Origin: Schistosoma haematobium
Lineage: Eukaryota; Platyhelminthes; Trematoda; Strigeidida; Schistosomatidae
Reading direction: 5' to 3'
Length of the DNA stretch: 64,000 nt
Assembly (NCBI RefSeq): GCF_000699445.3
Contig: NC_067196.1
Location: forward strand, 80,900,364 to 80,964,363
Under the pieces are notes generated by a model that made no database searches, was not told the origin of the DNA, and saw only the letters and a program-made list of their open reading frames with translations. Shown here piece after piece: positions 11,611-25,179 of the stretch (the stretch's first letter is position 1; each line of letters opens with the position of its first letter). A program made the translations under genes and the position numbers.

Positions 11611-12194
11611 AAACAACCAATACAAAAATAAATCATATCAGTATCATTTGTCGTTAAATTATGTTCAATTACTTCACTAAGTTTCTGCTTAATTTTAACG
11701 TTTTAACCTTTTGTAATTACTTTGGTTTATGTTTTAGAACATTATTTTGCATTTTATGAAAATTCTACTGCAAACATGTTGACTTTATTTGTATATTAGC
11801 TACAATACGCTATTGTATTTTCTTTGTAAATTCCGACTAACTTGACTTCCGTAAGTTTGCTAAACTCTATTTAAAGTTATGATTTTGAAGTATTTCATGA
11901 TGTAAGTAGCTTTTGTGAACCTAAAAATATGTGATGTATTTCTGTTATTCTGGCTGAATCATCCTTTTTCATCTTTTAAAGAAGCATTTCTATTAAGAGT
12001 CATTATTATTTTGAAAACTAATGGAAAGTGCGAATAATTAATTGTCACTAGTTACTTAGTTCCACTTACAGATCAATTAACCATAACCGCTTACTATTGA
12101 ACATAATCTGAAGCTTAATACGACACCATTTAGTTGCATCACATTTAATTACCAACAGTTTTAAGAGCGAATCATTATATATCTTCAATTGGGA

Positions 12195-12420
12195 TAGGGT
12201 GGTAATTAAAGGTAGTCAACAAGAAACCCCGGACTTAGGTTTCGTGCTACTTTGCACTCGTCAGCAAGGTGTACCTGTCATCTTGAGGGGACTGATGCTT
12301 CCTGACGGATTCGATTCGATATCATCCAGGTTCACAGTCAGAAACATTACCACTGAGCTATCCGCGTCGCAAATGACCTCCTCTAGGACTGAGATATATT
12401 CATAATTAATTGATCACTGG
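12195..12420 (-). repeat. SINE family B, full unit
   Basis: The minus strand shows a tRNA-like head (GATAGCTCAGTGGTAA A-box block; ATCGAATCCG B-box block), then a hammerhead and the family tail ending in a GTTGACTACC-type block. The head differs from those of families A and C. Confidence 0.8.
12225..12276 (-). ncRNA. Hammerhead ribozyme (family B), core intact
   Basis: CTGACGA, stem II GTGCAAAGTAGCAC, GAAAC and GTC are all present. Stem I (CCTTG with CGGGG) pairs by Watson-Crick and G-U pairs. Stem III is short, with a CTAA-like loop. Confidence 0.75.
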
Positions 12421-12574
12421 CTGATAATCAATGTCATGTACATCATCTTTAATTATTTAAAACTGAAGAAATATATATAAATCTTTTGAATTACCACCTA
12501 AGATGACAACTATGTTGCTATATAGAATTTCACTGAAATCAATCGATATTAGTTTACAATTTGATAATTATATA

Positions 12575-13805
12575 ATTTAACTTAAATTGAAATTGTTAAA
12601 CAGAAAAAAGGACTCCGTAGACGCCCAACTTCGTGACCAACAGGCAGGATTCCGTAAGGATAGATCGTGTACAGACCTAATCGCAACTCTACGGATCATT
12701 GTGGAACAATCAATTGAATGGAATTCATCACTCTACATCAACTTCATTGACTACGAAAAAGCATTTGATAGCGTGGACAGAACAACACTATGGAAGCTTC
12801 TTCGACACTATGGCGTGCCTCAGAAGATAGTCAATATCATACAGAGTTCATATGATAGATTACACTGCAAAACCGTGCATGAAGGACAGTTGACAAACTC
12901 GTTCGAGGTAAAGACCGGTGTCAAGCAAGGTTGCTTACTCTCACCCTTTCTCTTTCTCCTGGTGGTCGACTGGATCATGAAAACGTCAACATCTGGGGGA
13001 AGTACGGGATACAGTGGACATCTATGATGCAGCTGGAGGATCTATACTTCTATCCCTTCTATCCCAAACGCAACAACAAATGCAGGAGAAGACGAACAGT
13101 GTGGCAGCAGCCTCAGCAGCAGTAGGTCTCAATATACACAAAGGAAAAAGCAGGATTCTCCGATACAACACAGCATGCACCAATCCAATAACAATTGACG
13201 GAGAAGATTTGGAAGATGTAAAAACCTTTACATATTCGGGCAGCATCATTGCTGAACAGGGTGGATCTGATGCAGATGTGAAAGTGCGGATCGGTAAAGC
13301 AAGAGCAGAATATTTACAATCGAAGAACATCGGGAACTCAAAGCAACTGTCAACCAACACCACTGTCAGGATTTTCAATACAAATGTCAAGATAGTTCTA
13401 CTCCTCAGAAGATACAAGTATTTATTAACAGTTGTCTACGCAAAATACTTCGGATCCGTTGGCCGGACACTATTAGCAACAACGTACTGTGGGAGAGAAC
13501 AAACCAGATTCCAGAGGAGGAAGAACTCAGGAAGAAGCGATGGAGGTGGATAGGAACACATATTGAGGAAAGCACCCATCTGCGTCACAACGCGAGCCCT
13601 CACATGGAATCCTCAAGGCCAAAGGAGAAGAGGAAGACCAAACAATTCATAACTCTGAGAAATGGAGACAGACATGAGAAAAATAAACAAAAATTGTATA
13701 AAACTAGAAAGGAAGGCCCAGGACAGAATGGGTTGGAAAATGCTGGTCTGTGGCCTATGCTCCATTGGAAGTAAAAGGCAAAAGTAAGTAAGTAAGTAAG
13801 TAATT
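12575..13805 (+). mobile_element. RTE/SR2-like non-LTR retrotransposon, 5'-truncated
   Basis: A dead reverse-transcriptase copy. The frame at 12587-13027 has RT blocks QQAGFRKDRSCTD, YINFIDYEKAFDSVDR (the first catalytic Asp) and TGVKQGCLLSPFLF. The next frame (from about 13014) carries the C-terminal half ([44 protein letters not shown]). The catalytic FADD-type block expected between them is missing around 13040-13065, and there are frameshifts. The 3' end is a (TAAG)n tail at 13783-13802. The clade call rests on blocks remembered for SR2/RTE elements of Schistosoma. Confidence 0.85.
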
Positions 13806-14404
13806 AAATTGAAATTATAATTGTAAATAAATTAAATTTTTCATGAAGTGAAATTTTCAATTCAAATGATAACAATCTGTAATCTTTTATTTTTAATCAA
13901 TTCACCCTTCCTAATCAATTTTTTTTTCAATTATTATAAAAAAAATTTAATTTTTCTTCATTTTCATCCGTTACCAATATTGTTTATTTAGAATGATTAA
14001 AAAAGAAATTTTTTTTAAAAAGAAATTATTCTGTTTACAGTTTTTTTTTCTCTACGATTTTCTCTTTTCTGCATCATTTTTAAAAATAAAAAAAAACATT
14101 TTTTATCCAAAAAAAAAGAATTTTGTTTAGGTCATCGATGAATAAATAATAAATTAATTAGTTACATTAAGCAAAAAAAATAATTAAAAAACGTACATAT
14201 ATCTATTCCATATTCTACAATCAATATTGATAAGGACACTAGAATGTATGAAAAATTAAATTTTTAAGAAAAAAATTTTTTTTATTTCCTAAAATTAATT
14301 TCAGGATAATAATAAATAATTTGAAAAATTAAAAAAAATTTAATTCTATATTATATGTTAAATCAATAATAATTAATCAATTTATTAATGTTTAATTATA
14401 ATAA
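13806..14404. other. Extremely AT-rich spacer
   Basis: Long A and T runs and no recognisable element or frame. Confidence 0.6.
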
Positions 14405-14790
14405 TAATTTACACAAGTTGAAATCATGAGACAGGAGATACTCCTGGAGTTCTATTGAGAAGTCGTTACCAGTGGAGTTCAACCAGGTCTGTTGTGAGAT
14501 AGGAACTCATTGAAGACAATGGTGTACGGTGGCGCAACTTCATGGATTGGTTGAAGTTAGGCATTAACACCGTTGGATACCGGCTCAGTGGTCTGATGGT
14601 TAAGTGCTCGCTCGCGAAACCAGTAGGTCCTGGGTTCGAATCCCGCGAGGTGCGAGGCCGTGGATGCGCACTGCTAAGGAGTCCTGTACTAGGATGAAAC
14701 GGCCGTTCAGTGCTTGCAGGTTTTCTATGGTGTTCTAGCTTCAATTGACTCATGATTTCGACTTGTGAAATTTCTAAAAATTTCCACAAA
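14405..14790 (+). repeat. SINE family A, long unit
   Basis: Contains the tRNA-like head (GGCTCAGTGGTCTGATGGTT and GGGTTCGAATCCCGCG) preceded by the longer family A upstream segment (a ccagtggagttcaaccaggt block). The hammerhead segment reads CTAAGGA, so core G5 is mutated to A, and the cleavage triplet is GTT. GAAAC is kept. The ribozyme is probably inactive. Confidence 0.8.
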
Positions 14791-14997
14791 ACCCATTCTG
14801 ATAATAATAATAATAATACTAATTTAATCAATAGTTCTAATGAAATGTAATTATTATTTAATTAACTGGAATAATGTAATGATTAATATAATATTTCATG
14901 CTATTTCTAGTGAAAATTTATAAGTACTAGTAGGATAAAATAAATGTAATTGATGGTAATGATTAATGAATAACTAGTTTTGTGAATTCACTCATTA

Positions 14998-15654
14998 ACA
15001 GATAATTCCCATTTAAACATTAAAATTAAAACACGAAGTTCGGCGAATGGATCTCTTTTCAACGAATTTATCAAACTGTACAATCGTATATATATGAAAA
15101 TTTTTCGTTCTTTGTAAAAGTACTAATTCCGTGAGGAAATATGAACACAGTTAATAAAAAAGGGTTATAATACTAGATTACGTAATACGAATGGTAACAA
15201 TAGATTTAGTGAATATAATAAGATGGTTAAAATGTTTTTGTCATAATAATTAAAGGTCATAGAGGTGTAAAAAATAAATAAGGTGAGATGATGAGCATTT
15301 ACGAATAAAATAATGAGAATATAAGACATAAGTAAAGGGGGGAATGCAGTAATAATAATAAAAATAATAGGATAATCAAAATGATTAAGGTCAAGGTAAA
15401 GATAACGTTAAGACGTACTTCTTTTGTACGCATAGTTCTGGTTTAAGCTCCTGGATGGTAAGAGCTTCGGCTATTTTTAAGAGTTGGATACGAAGGAATC
15501 TGGGTAGATTTGAACTAATCATATAAAGAACCTTAAAATCAATTTGTGGACGGAATTAGTACTTTTACAAAAACAAAATTTTCATATATATACGATTGTA
15601 CAGCTTGATAATAAATTCGTTTAAAAGAGATCCCTTCGCTGAACTTTGTGTTTT
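14998..15654 (-). mobile_element. PLE insertion with inverted termini and 13-base target duplication
   Basis: The insertion is flanked by identical 13-base copies of AATTCACTCATTA at 14985-14997 and 15655-15667. Inside, about 100 bases at the left end (15026-15135) reappear inverted at the right end (15552-15654). The interior encodes the PLE C-terminus on the minus strand. Terminal inverted copies and variable target duplications are known PLE traits. The element is strongly truncated and non-coding for RT. Confidence 0.8.
15391..15490 (-). pseudogene. PLE protein C-terminal remnant
   Basis: The minus strand reads LKIAEALTIQELKPELCVQK, then KYVLTLSLP and stop. It is the same C-terminal block as in the other PLE copies here. 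No GIY-YIG core is left. Confidence 0.7.
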
Positions 15655-15857
15655 AATTCACTCATTAGTTTAGTTAATAAGATGATGAAAAACATTGAAA
15701 GTGTTTGGATGAATCCCTGAAAATAATTATATTCAAGAGGATGCTAAGAAGAGGTAACAATTCAGTAGTTATAAATTTCAATACTTGTCTACATAGTCTC
15801 ACCTCTTGATGTACTTAATTTATAAACAGAAATGAATATACTTTGTTTCTGTCATAT

Positions 15858-16499
15858 CCCGATAAGAATAATGAATGGTAACTTTTGGAATCCATTTATG
15901 GACCAATACTATGAGTATATTCTATCTGAAGTTTGTGCTGATGATGTCGTTCAGAAGAACGATGGAAGCTCCACGACTAAACCATCCAGCTCAGAGAACA
16001 AAAATCCTCCCAAATCATCCACCTGAGCTACAAATCTTCTCCACCATCTCAATATTTTTATCGTATAATTGTTAAATAACTAAACTGTTCATATTCATGT
16101 CGCTCTTATTATAAGCTTTAATTTGACCCGTAGACTATTATTATACGATTTACCATTCTTCAATTATAGCCTGTCTATTAGTTACTACCTCCCTCATTCA
16201 CAGCCACATTTGGCTAATTCTAGTACAAATGTTGTTTTTTATTTTTCGGTAGGATGTGGTTTGTTTGACCAGTATATAAACCCAGTATGCTTAAAATAAA
16301 TGATTCATATTGCAGAGGCTCGGATTGGTGTTCTGGACTTAACTGGCTGGGCTAGGTGGAAAGCAGGACCAATCAGGACTCTAGATTGCTCGCACGTCTT
16401 TTATGCGTCACTGGTTCGATTGATAATTCGCTGCTCTCTGATTGGTGGTATCGTTGCGTTATACAATAAACAGGGCACACAGGTCCACAATTTATAACA
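15858..16499 (+). repeat. LTR-like repeat L2, interrupted by a PLE fragment
   Basis: Shares near-colinear sequence with 52350-52812 and, more weakly, 33020-33460. It contains a TATATAAA promoter-like box (about 16274), an AATAAA-type signal about 20 bases downstream, and an end in TTATAACA. An internal TGTTA at 16070 could pair with that end, but similarity between copies starts further upstream, so the true 5' boundary is unclear. A solo LTR of an LTR retrotransposon is the best guess. Confidence 0.55.
15918..16053 (+). mobile_element. PLE 3' end nested in repeat L2
   Basis: This segment (ctatctgaagtttgtgctga start, ccaccatctc end) matches the extreme 3' end of the PLE copy at 55575-56620, down to the encoded SEVCADDVVQKNDGSS block. 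The uninterrupted L2 copy at 52350-52812 lacks it at exactly this point, so it is a later insertion. Confidence 0.8.
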
Positions 16500-18000
16500 G
16501 TTTGTAGGCTAAAAACATTTACATTAATTATGATAAATACTTTTTTTGAATTTGGTTGATAGATTCTATTGCAGTTAATTTGTCACAACCAGTAGGATTG
16601 TTGTTACTATTTTATTTAGTATTCTTTTCAAGTTCTTTATCACTAAAATATACATTGTAATGACTTTGTTATCTCAGCAAATTTCCATTTTATAATCAAA
16701 ACAAGTATAAATTTGAAAAAAAAATTAGGTCAATATGCAAGTCGCCTCGATTGTCTAATTCCTTCAGAGTTTGTTTATAGTTCTTTGTCTTCTTAATTAT
16801 TCCATGAGTAATCAAGTTTAAACGTTTTTTCTTCATATTAATATTAAGTGATAAACTTTAAGATTAACAAGTTGTACAGTTCACGAGTCATTTACCCTGC
16901 CCCCCCCCAAAAGAAGATTCGTATTATTCGATATAACAATGAACAAAGGATATTATATTACTGAACATATGATACATCTACAATTAATAAATATGAATTA
17001 CGATTATTATATAATCGATTATGTGTTCTTTCATGGAATTTTTCTCAAGAAATTAACAAAGATACCATCATCATTATCATAAAATTATCGCCTTTTGTTA
17101 TGAATAGTAGTTAAGTATACTTTTTTCTTTATCAGTCTACATCAATTGTTGTAATGATATTTATGTATCAGATGATTAATTAGAGTGATTATTTAATGTT
17201 ATTGATGATAAAGTAAGTGAAGAGATAAAATGGATATACTTAATGACATCATAATGTATTACTAACTACATTGTTTTTCATTTGTTTTGGCATATATAAG
17301 ACTAATTTAATGTATTGATTTATACATGTAAAGAAAGGATTTGTAGACAGATAATAAGAATAATAATAATAGTAATAATAATAATAAAACTGTTAGTTAC
17401 TGATTAATAAGTAACATTCTGTTTTTCATTAATGTACAAAACTGTTTCCATCTGCTTTTACATTTGTTTATGTAACTGAATGGATTAGCATTCCAAAATA
17501 TAAAATTTTACATGAAATTATTTCTGTTATGCTAATTAATGTGACATTATGCTAATAAACATATATTGATATATATCATGATAGCTTCATAACGACGATA
17601 ACAGTGAGGATAATCATCATTTTTCAATATTCAATAAAAGTACAATATCTAACTTAGAACATTTTTCTATTCACTTAGTAAGTGAATGTTACGTATTAAA
17701 AAAAAATATGTTCTATGAACATACGGAGATAGAACACAAAATGAAGTGTACAGTAGACATGCTTTTATATTCAGCATTCGCTCACTAGATAAACGAAAAC
17801 TGATTGATACCACACATATATTGAACATTGAGGAACAGATGTGCTACTATTCACAGGCACTTGTATTTTTTCTGAAACCTTTACGCTTGTTGAAAATTTA
17901 CGAACTTTAGAAATCTAATTTATTTCTTAATATATGGTTGCTCTATACCCGATTTAAAATGATATAAACATTCAATACATTATTATTATTATTAGAAGCT
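16500..18000. other. AT-rich intergenic stretch
   Basis: Nothing recognised apart from a run of nine C at about 16901, a (TAA)n run near 17347-17390, and a (TTA)n run at about 17981-17995 next to the following ORF. Confidence 0.5.
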
Positions 18001-18282
18001 TTATTCAACATTATATTTTTGGTACAACATAGAATTTTCAGCATAAAGTATTTCAACAAGTTTCCTTTTCTTATACCTTGATCGATTGTGACGATAAATT
18101 TTGAATGATGACCAGTTAAATGTTAGGAGTTCGGTAATCCACATTTGATTAATGTTCATTCGTTTAAATGCATATTGCCAGCCACCATGATGTCGCCGAT
18201 TGTACCTTTTTGTATCACGTATAGGGAAAGCTTGTAAACTTTTCATAAACGCGCCTGAATAGATTGTGCGCACAATAGACAT
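18001..18282 (-). pseudogene. Open frame of a duplicated, probably retroposed sequence
   Basis: A 93-codon minus-strand frame ending in HNRSRYKKRKLVEILY then AENSMLYQKYNVE and stop. A mutated relative of the same sequence lies on the plus strand at about 40210-40445 and encodes RSRNTKWKLAEILRAENS, with stops upstream. A (TAA)n run follows the stop, as at the 3' end of retroposed copies. The Lys/Arg-rich then KLxEILxAExxxLYxKY pattern looks like a C-terminal helix of a small ciliary or cytoskeletal protein, but this is only an impression. Not identified. Confidence 0.4.
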
Positions 18283-18609
18283 AATGATGTGCTAAAACAA
18301 ACAACAAAACAGATAACTTGATGAAATATCTAGATCGGAGAAACACGTAGCCCAGATATTCAAGCAGGCCGCCACTTAATGAAACATAATCAATAAATTT
18401 TAGCAGAAATATTTGCTTGTTCCAGATGTCCAAAAGTTAGACTTCTTTTGTTATAGACGCACTTTTCAAGATAAGGTTCTATCCATTCATTCCTATTTAA
18501 ATTTCAAATATATCAATCATTTCCCATAACATTTTGAAAAAATGAAACTTTGGTAAAAACGGATGAATACTTATAGTTAAACCTCATATCAGTTTCCTTT
18601 AGTAACATA

Positions 18610-18782
18610 AAAGTAAGGTCAATAAGAATCAATCAACGTCGAGGTGTACAGAACAAGCTGTGAAATTTGAACACTTCACTTCTATCTGAAGTTTGTGCTG
18701 ATGATGTCGTTCAGAAGAACGGTGAAAGCTCCACGACCAAACCATCCAACCCAGAGAACAAAACCCCATCAAAAACATAAAA
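18610..18782 (+). mobile_element. PLE 3' fragment
   Basis: Matches the 3' part of the PLE at 55575-56620 (a 'caatcaacgtcgaggtg' block, then the SEVCADDVV coding block), with a deletion before the last block and loss of the final bases. Confidence 0.75.
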
Positions 18783-19565
18783 GTATCCTAACCTTACCAC
18801 TAACCCTCAAGCAAGAAATGCGTGCAATAACTGAGTACCTATATCCAAAGATTCCCTGACTTACTATTGGATTTATTTGAATTATTTTACCTAAGTAACT
18901 CAGTGATCTCCGATTGTGTCACTAGATGACACAAATTCGTATCCTGAAGGACGAATGAACTTCCACACGTTTTCAGACACCGCTTGCAAATAAGTTTTAA
19001 CATGTTTGAAACTTACCTTCAGTGATTTCTCTGATTATTTCTCAACAGCTATGAACACTTAGTTTAATACACGTAATTCCATTATTAATACCATTATGAC
19101 AATGTGATAATTTTTTATTCACAGCCTAAATTGTTCACTAAATTTTGTTCATTTATTCACAGTATTTTACTTAGATCAGTGAATTGAAATCGTGATTGGA
19201 ACATTCAAAATTCCCATGATATATTCCAGTTGTTAGATGTAGGTCGTTCGCGTAAATCCTAATAACTATATACATGTTTATACGAATATTCGTCAAGATT
19301 AGAACGAATAGTTCATAAAAGTGTTTTATAGAAGCCTTACAAATGTATCGTTTAACCAAGTAGAAACTAATTGACCCGATCGCATACAACGTATATCCTC
19401 CAACCACCATCTTACTGTCAAATTATGTCAAGCAGAACGAATTTTCGAACGATTTCATTTTGATAATAATACTCCCAAAACTATCTGGAATCAGTTTTAA
19501 ATTTAACTCGATGATTTTAATAGAAAATTAGGAAGCAATTATAAGTATTATATCAGTTACTAGTT
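18783..19565. other. Unassigned intergenic stretch
   Basis: No supported gene. A 79-codon minus-strand frame at 19171-19410 has no recognisable motif. Confidence 0.4.
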
Positions 19566-19645
19566 GATGTCTCATCACACGATGCCTGACGAGTGCCAAA
19601 TAGCACGAAACCTAGGTTCATGATTTCCTGTCGACTATTTCTAAT
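19566..19645 (+). repeat. SINE family B fragment with hammerhead remnant
   Basis: CTGACGA, stem II GTGCCAAATAGCAC, GAAAC and a GTT triplet are present, but the stem I flanks no longer pair. The family tail (cctgtcgacta) follows. No tRNA-like head is present. Confidence 0.7.
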
Positions 19646-21125
19646 CATCATCACCAAACAATTCCAATTTAGTTTGATTAGACAGCTCAAAAAAAACTAA
19701 ATGTACTTATAAGATGAATGTTAATTACTATATGTTATGGAATTTCATTAAAATTTGTACAAAATATAAGATGGATTATCCCACAATTTTTATACATTTG
19801 TATTTGATCTCCTGCTGTCCTTCATTAAGCTCTTACTATTTTTGGTTAACATCCAAATTAATTCTCATTCAGAATATTGGTAATTCTTTGAAATTTTAAC
19901 TAAACGAAGCGAAAGCTATGATGATATTTACAGACAAATGAAGTGTAAAATGTCATATTAATTCATCAATAAGAAACATATGGTAGATTTGGGTAGTGAA
20001 AAAAAAATGTATTCACGTCTTATTAAAAAGCAAGACTATACTTTTAAGTACTACTTTACTAAATGAAACTGGAATTATCGGTCTCCTGTCATATACTTAC
20101 TGTGTGACTTTAAAATTGACATCATTTGACAATTGATATGGTGGATCAGTACTTAAATGATTAAAGTGTAACATACGAAACTGATTTTTTGTACATCATC
20201 TGAGACATGTATTTACATCTCAATAAAGAGTAACTACACGATATAGTCAATTAGATATGTCTGTTGGTTTTAGAAGCTTAATTGTATGATAGTGTAAAAG
20301 TATGTTTACACTGAAATTTAATGATTAACATATAGTAAATATTACTCATTTCAATTTATACAAATTTGATTGCCAATCTGTTTGCAGCAGTCAAATTAAT
20401 CATCATCCCTCTTTCTGTTTTTACTTTCATTATCCGATTCTAGATTTCCAGCAGCCTTCTGCCGCTATAATAGTAGTCTTTAATGATGTAACAGATGATG
20501 TACAAAGCTGTTTCATTAATTCACTTACTACACTACATCGTATTTAATACTGACACTATATTTGATACACTCATTTTTGAACTGATATCGTTATTTTTAA
20601 ATTCTAGGTAGAAGCGGACTGTTGAGACATTTTAAGTCAGGATATCATACTTCAACAGTGACTACTGGTTTTTGGTTATTCTTCAGTTAACATCAGCTCG
20701 CCGTGAAAATTACCTTCAACGTTTTATTCTAAACGTCAGCAGTCTTGTTTTGTTTGCTTTAGAATTCCAACATCAGATAACTTATTGTTCTTAATATACC
20801 AGTCCCATCAAACTTTGTGTAATTTTTAATCCTACTATTCGAGTGTTTATTTACCAGGTTAATTATTCAGCTGCTTTTTTAATAAATAGAAGTACCTTTA
20901 AATTTTACTGATGAGAACCTGAAAAACCATGAATTTGATAAATTATATTTTGTTCACTTTGTTGTCCGTTATATCTTCATATTCTAAAGAGAGTTTATAT
21001 GTGTGGAACTGATTATTTCGTTTCTAAATCGGAAATAAGCATCTAGCATCTCATAGCGTCAGAAATAACACTGGAGGAAAAACACCATTCTATCTAAAAT
21101 TATCTATATAACGTGGGCGATGAAA
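19646..21125. other. AT-rich intergenic stretch
   Basis: No gene or clear repeat recognised. Confidence 0.4.
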
Positions 21126-21600
21126 ATGTGAACGACAGGTTTTAAATTTTTGGACTCCGCTAGTCAAGGCTTCTCACTGATACTACAGGAGTAAGATTTA
21201 AAAGCTTACCACTGGTCAAGTTAAACCTGAACACCAACTAAATGCTAGTTCAGTGGTCCAGAGGTTGAGCTCTAGCATGTGGAACTGAAAATCCTGGGTT
21301 TGATCCTTTGTAGCGGGGTTATAGATGAACACTGTCGACGAATCACAAACTAGGATGAAACAGATTTTTGGTCAGTCCTGGATTTCTATGGTGGACAAAC
21401 TAAGATCTCTTCCTTGTTTAAGCTATGAAAATTGTACTTTCTCCACAAAAACCCATAATCATGTACTCACTAGTGACTATCTACAAAATCCAAGTCCTAG
21501 AACTGTGGTAAGAAACCGTGACCAGTGGAGTCCAACCATGCCGGATTTGAGACATTTATCCACTGTAGGAAATGGAAAATCTTCCAAATATTGGTTTTAA
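21126..21600 (+). repeat. SINE family A, old degenerate unit(s)
   Basis: A decayed tRNA-like head (agttcagtggtccagaggtt and gggtttgatcc) at about 21245-21310, a hammerhead remnant with GGATGAAAC but a broken core, and family A flanking segments on both sides (ccagtggagtccaacca at about 21520). The 91-codon frame at 21325-21600 falls inside this repeat and is not a gene. Confidence 0.6.
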
Positions 21601-22324
21601 AATGCTTATTGAACATTAAAATAACTAATTCACTGACGGATATTTTTTAACGAGTTCATTTTCAAATTAGTATAATCCGATTTTTATCTGTGTATGATAA
21701 ATTGCAGGTCAATTAATGATTGTATGCTTATTAGAATTTGATTATTTTACATTAACTAGTTAACATTATCTATTATCCATCTAAACGTATTTTATTTGCT
21801 TCTAAATACCTATCGGATCATAATTATATTCGAACCTAAAAAAAGAAAAATATAGTTACTGACTCCATATCCAACCCTCCCTCATTTTGTGGGCTTGTGA
21901 CCGGCGATAACCCTAGATTAGCTACAGGCGGACAAGAAACATAATTTCCAATTGTATTATAGTTCAGATCGAAATGTTTTTCATTCACATTGGCATCAAT
22001 CTCATTAAGTGAAATATGTATTTAGTGTGAACTTCTCATTTTATTCAAAAATAGTAAAACATGATCCGATCATTTTTGAAAATGAGCAAAAAAACAATAT
22101 TATTACAAATATTTTACATAATTAATGAATTGAATGAAGTCTTCTACAGGTTTGTCTGTCTGTAAATTTCAAAAACGACGACATTTTAATCCGTCCATGT
22201 GCCAAGTGACCATTCATCTTCTCTGATTCTCATAAAAGCGCAAAAATTGTTTTTGGAGTCCCTATTTGCTATGACTAAATCTGACAAAACTCATTCATTT
22301 TTTAATTTCATGTAATACCTTTTA

Positions 22325-22725
22325 TTTTAGATCATAAAGCAACCACTGTTGAACCACCATTAAAACCTGGGAGCTGTAGATGGCCGTTTTGTCCTAGTGG
22401 GACCCAAACTCAGAACCTTCGGTCTTGCGCGCGAATGCTTAGCCATTAGACCACTGAGCCTGGATACAACGGTGCTGATGTATAACTTCAACCAATCCAC
22501 GAAATTGTGTGACCATCTACCATTGTCTTTGGGGAGTAGATGCCTGACACCTGACACAGTTGAACTCCACTCCACATGAGACATAAACTCAGGATTTTAT
22601 GTCTCATGTGCAAGATCGTGGATACGCACTGTCAAGAAGTCCCATACTGAGACGAAATGGCTATCCAGTGCTTCCAGGTCCTCAATGGTGGCCCAATGTT
22701 GATCGGCTCATGATCTCAATTAAAA
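22325..22725. repeat. SINE family A inverted pair, degenerate
   Basis: The left part is a minus-strand unit with a tRNA-like head at about 22400-22470. The right part (about 22600-22710) is a plus-strand tail with a broken hammerhead (CTGTCAAGA, GACGAAAT). Small open frames on both strands here are repeat sequence. Confidence 0.65.
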
Positions 22726-23269
22726 AAATTCATGCAATGGTTTAAATTAATGTCCTTAATTTCGTCTTTTTTTATACTATGCTTTGATCTAATTCATTTC
22801 TATAATTATAAACACCATTCGATTCTTAGTAATAAAAATTGATGAATAATAATTTTACGTACAGCAATAGTTCTGATACATCTTCATATCATAATTTCAT
22901 AAATGACACACAAGACCAATATCAGGAAAGTTATATTTATTTCGTGTTATATGTTCTCTATATAAGTATATAGTTTTGTTACATAAAACAACCTATATTT
23001 ATATTGACTATTTAATTTGTTAGCTGATGTTCTTTCATCTGGGCACAGAGTCAATGAATTTGAACTGTGAAGTTACCACTTTTCCACATTATTCATCTCG
23101 GTTCAGGAAACTGGTTTCATAAATTATCCAAATACTCCCTCGTGATACTAAGAACAAATAGAGATATGTAATTCTCCGTTTTCAATATACAAGGTTGCAA
23201 ATGGTTAATTTAACTGTTATATATGGGCCTTGAGCAGATGACCTCTATTCAGCCTTTGCCATATGTTTT

Positions 23270-23470
23270 AACATTTGTGGATTGTATGTAGCAATGGAAT
23301 CCAGGACGCGTTTCCTGTCTTATTTGAGACTTGTTGGACGTATTTACTAGCGTCCCAGTATAACCATAAAGCAGTACCTTTAGCTTATTAAGTGATGCGT
23401 GGACTCATAAACTGAAAGCAATCTGGTTCAAGTCGCTGTGTTCACATCGACACCATGATGCTGGTATGTT
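23270..23470 (-). repeat. SINE family C, degenerate unit
   Basis: The minus strand carries decayed head and hammerhead words of family C (ctggattccattgctac and a GGTTC-type block). Neither the ribozyme core nor the A box is intact. Confidence 0.45.
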
Positions 23471-24284
23471 GACCTAAATTGATCCAAAAAGAACTAATCT
23501 CCTGTCCCGTGTACCATTTCTAGCCATATACTCAATATACTAAAATTAAGAACTATACAAAGAGAAATGTGTTACTAATAAGTGTTTTATTGATATACCT
23601 TATCTAAGAACCTAGTCACACTCTGAATAGCTTGAAAGTTACACATCTGAAAGAGATATAAGTTACATAATTTAAAGTCATCAAAAATGGCAGTGTATTT
23701 ATTAAAGCTTCAGATGCTATTTTTTCAATGAATCCTAACAAGTAAGATAACTAGGCTCCACTCTTCATTTACATGATCTATAGTCACTTTCAAGCTAAAA
23801 ACTATATTGATTCGAAATGATCAGATCACAGTGATATTTATGGATCATAGAAATAAACATTTTTATTCACAGAAAATGTTGTCACCTGTTACTTTTGAAA
23901 TTAATAATCCTACATTTTATTGATTATTTTTTCAAGTGTTTCTACAATTATAGAAATACATTAAAAATAATTTGCAAACTTTAATGATAATAATAATAAT
24001 AATACAGATGTATCGTAGACTGGATCCCATATTCTTGTAAAATACATCGTTATCAAACATAAATTCATAAAATCATGTATATCTATTTCAGTTCATTTCA
24101 GATATCTTTATTACATGTGTATTTATGTATCGAACCAATATAAATATACATATATTTCACTGGGGTTTTTGTTTCTGTCTATAGACGAACAGGCATTATA
24201 ACACTTGTATGTTTAGATTGACTTGGAAACGTTTTTTTTGTAGTTTTAATAAGCTATTTCCTATCGCATACACATGAACAAATT
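23471..24284. other. AT-rich intergenic stretch
   Basis: Nothing recognised other than a short (TAA)n run near 23988. Confidence 0.4.
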
Positions 24285-25036
<752 letters not shown>

Positions 25037-25179
25037 ATAGCTTTAGTAAATCCAATAATCATGTATTCTATTTCACCTTATAGTTGCATTTTCAAAATAA
25101 AATAATTTATCACAATAGAATGTTGTGAAGATTGTTCAGATTAAAGATTCATATTATAGACTAAATAAAACTAATGAGA

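Noticed and set aside
13022..13417. 131-codon minus-strand ORF
   Set aside because: It is antisense to the RTE coding region; the same antisense openness recurs over other RTE copies (24284-24646, 33796-34233).
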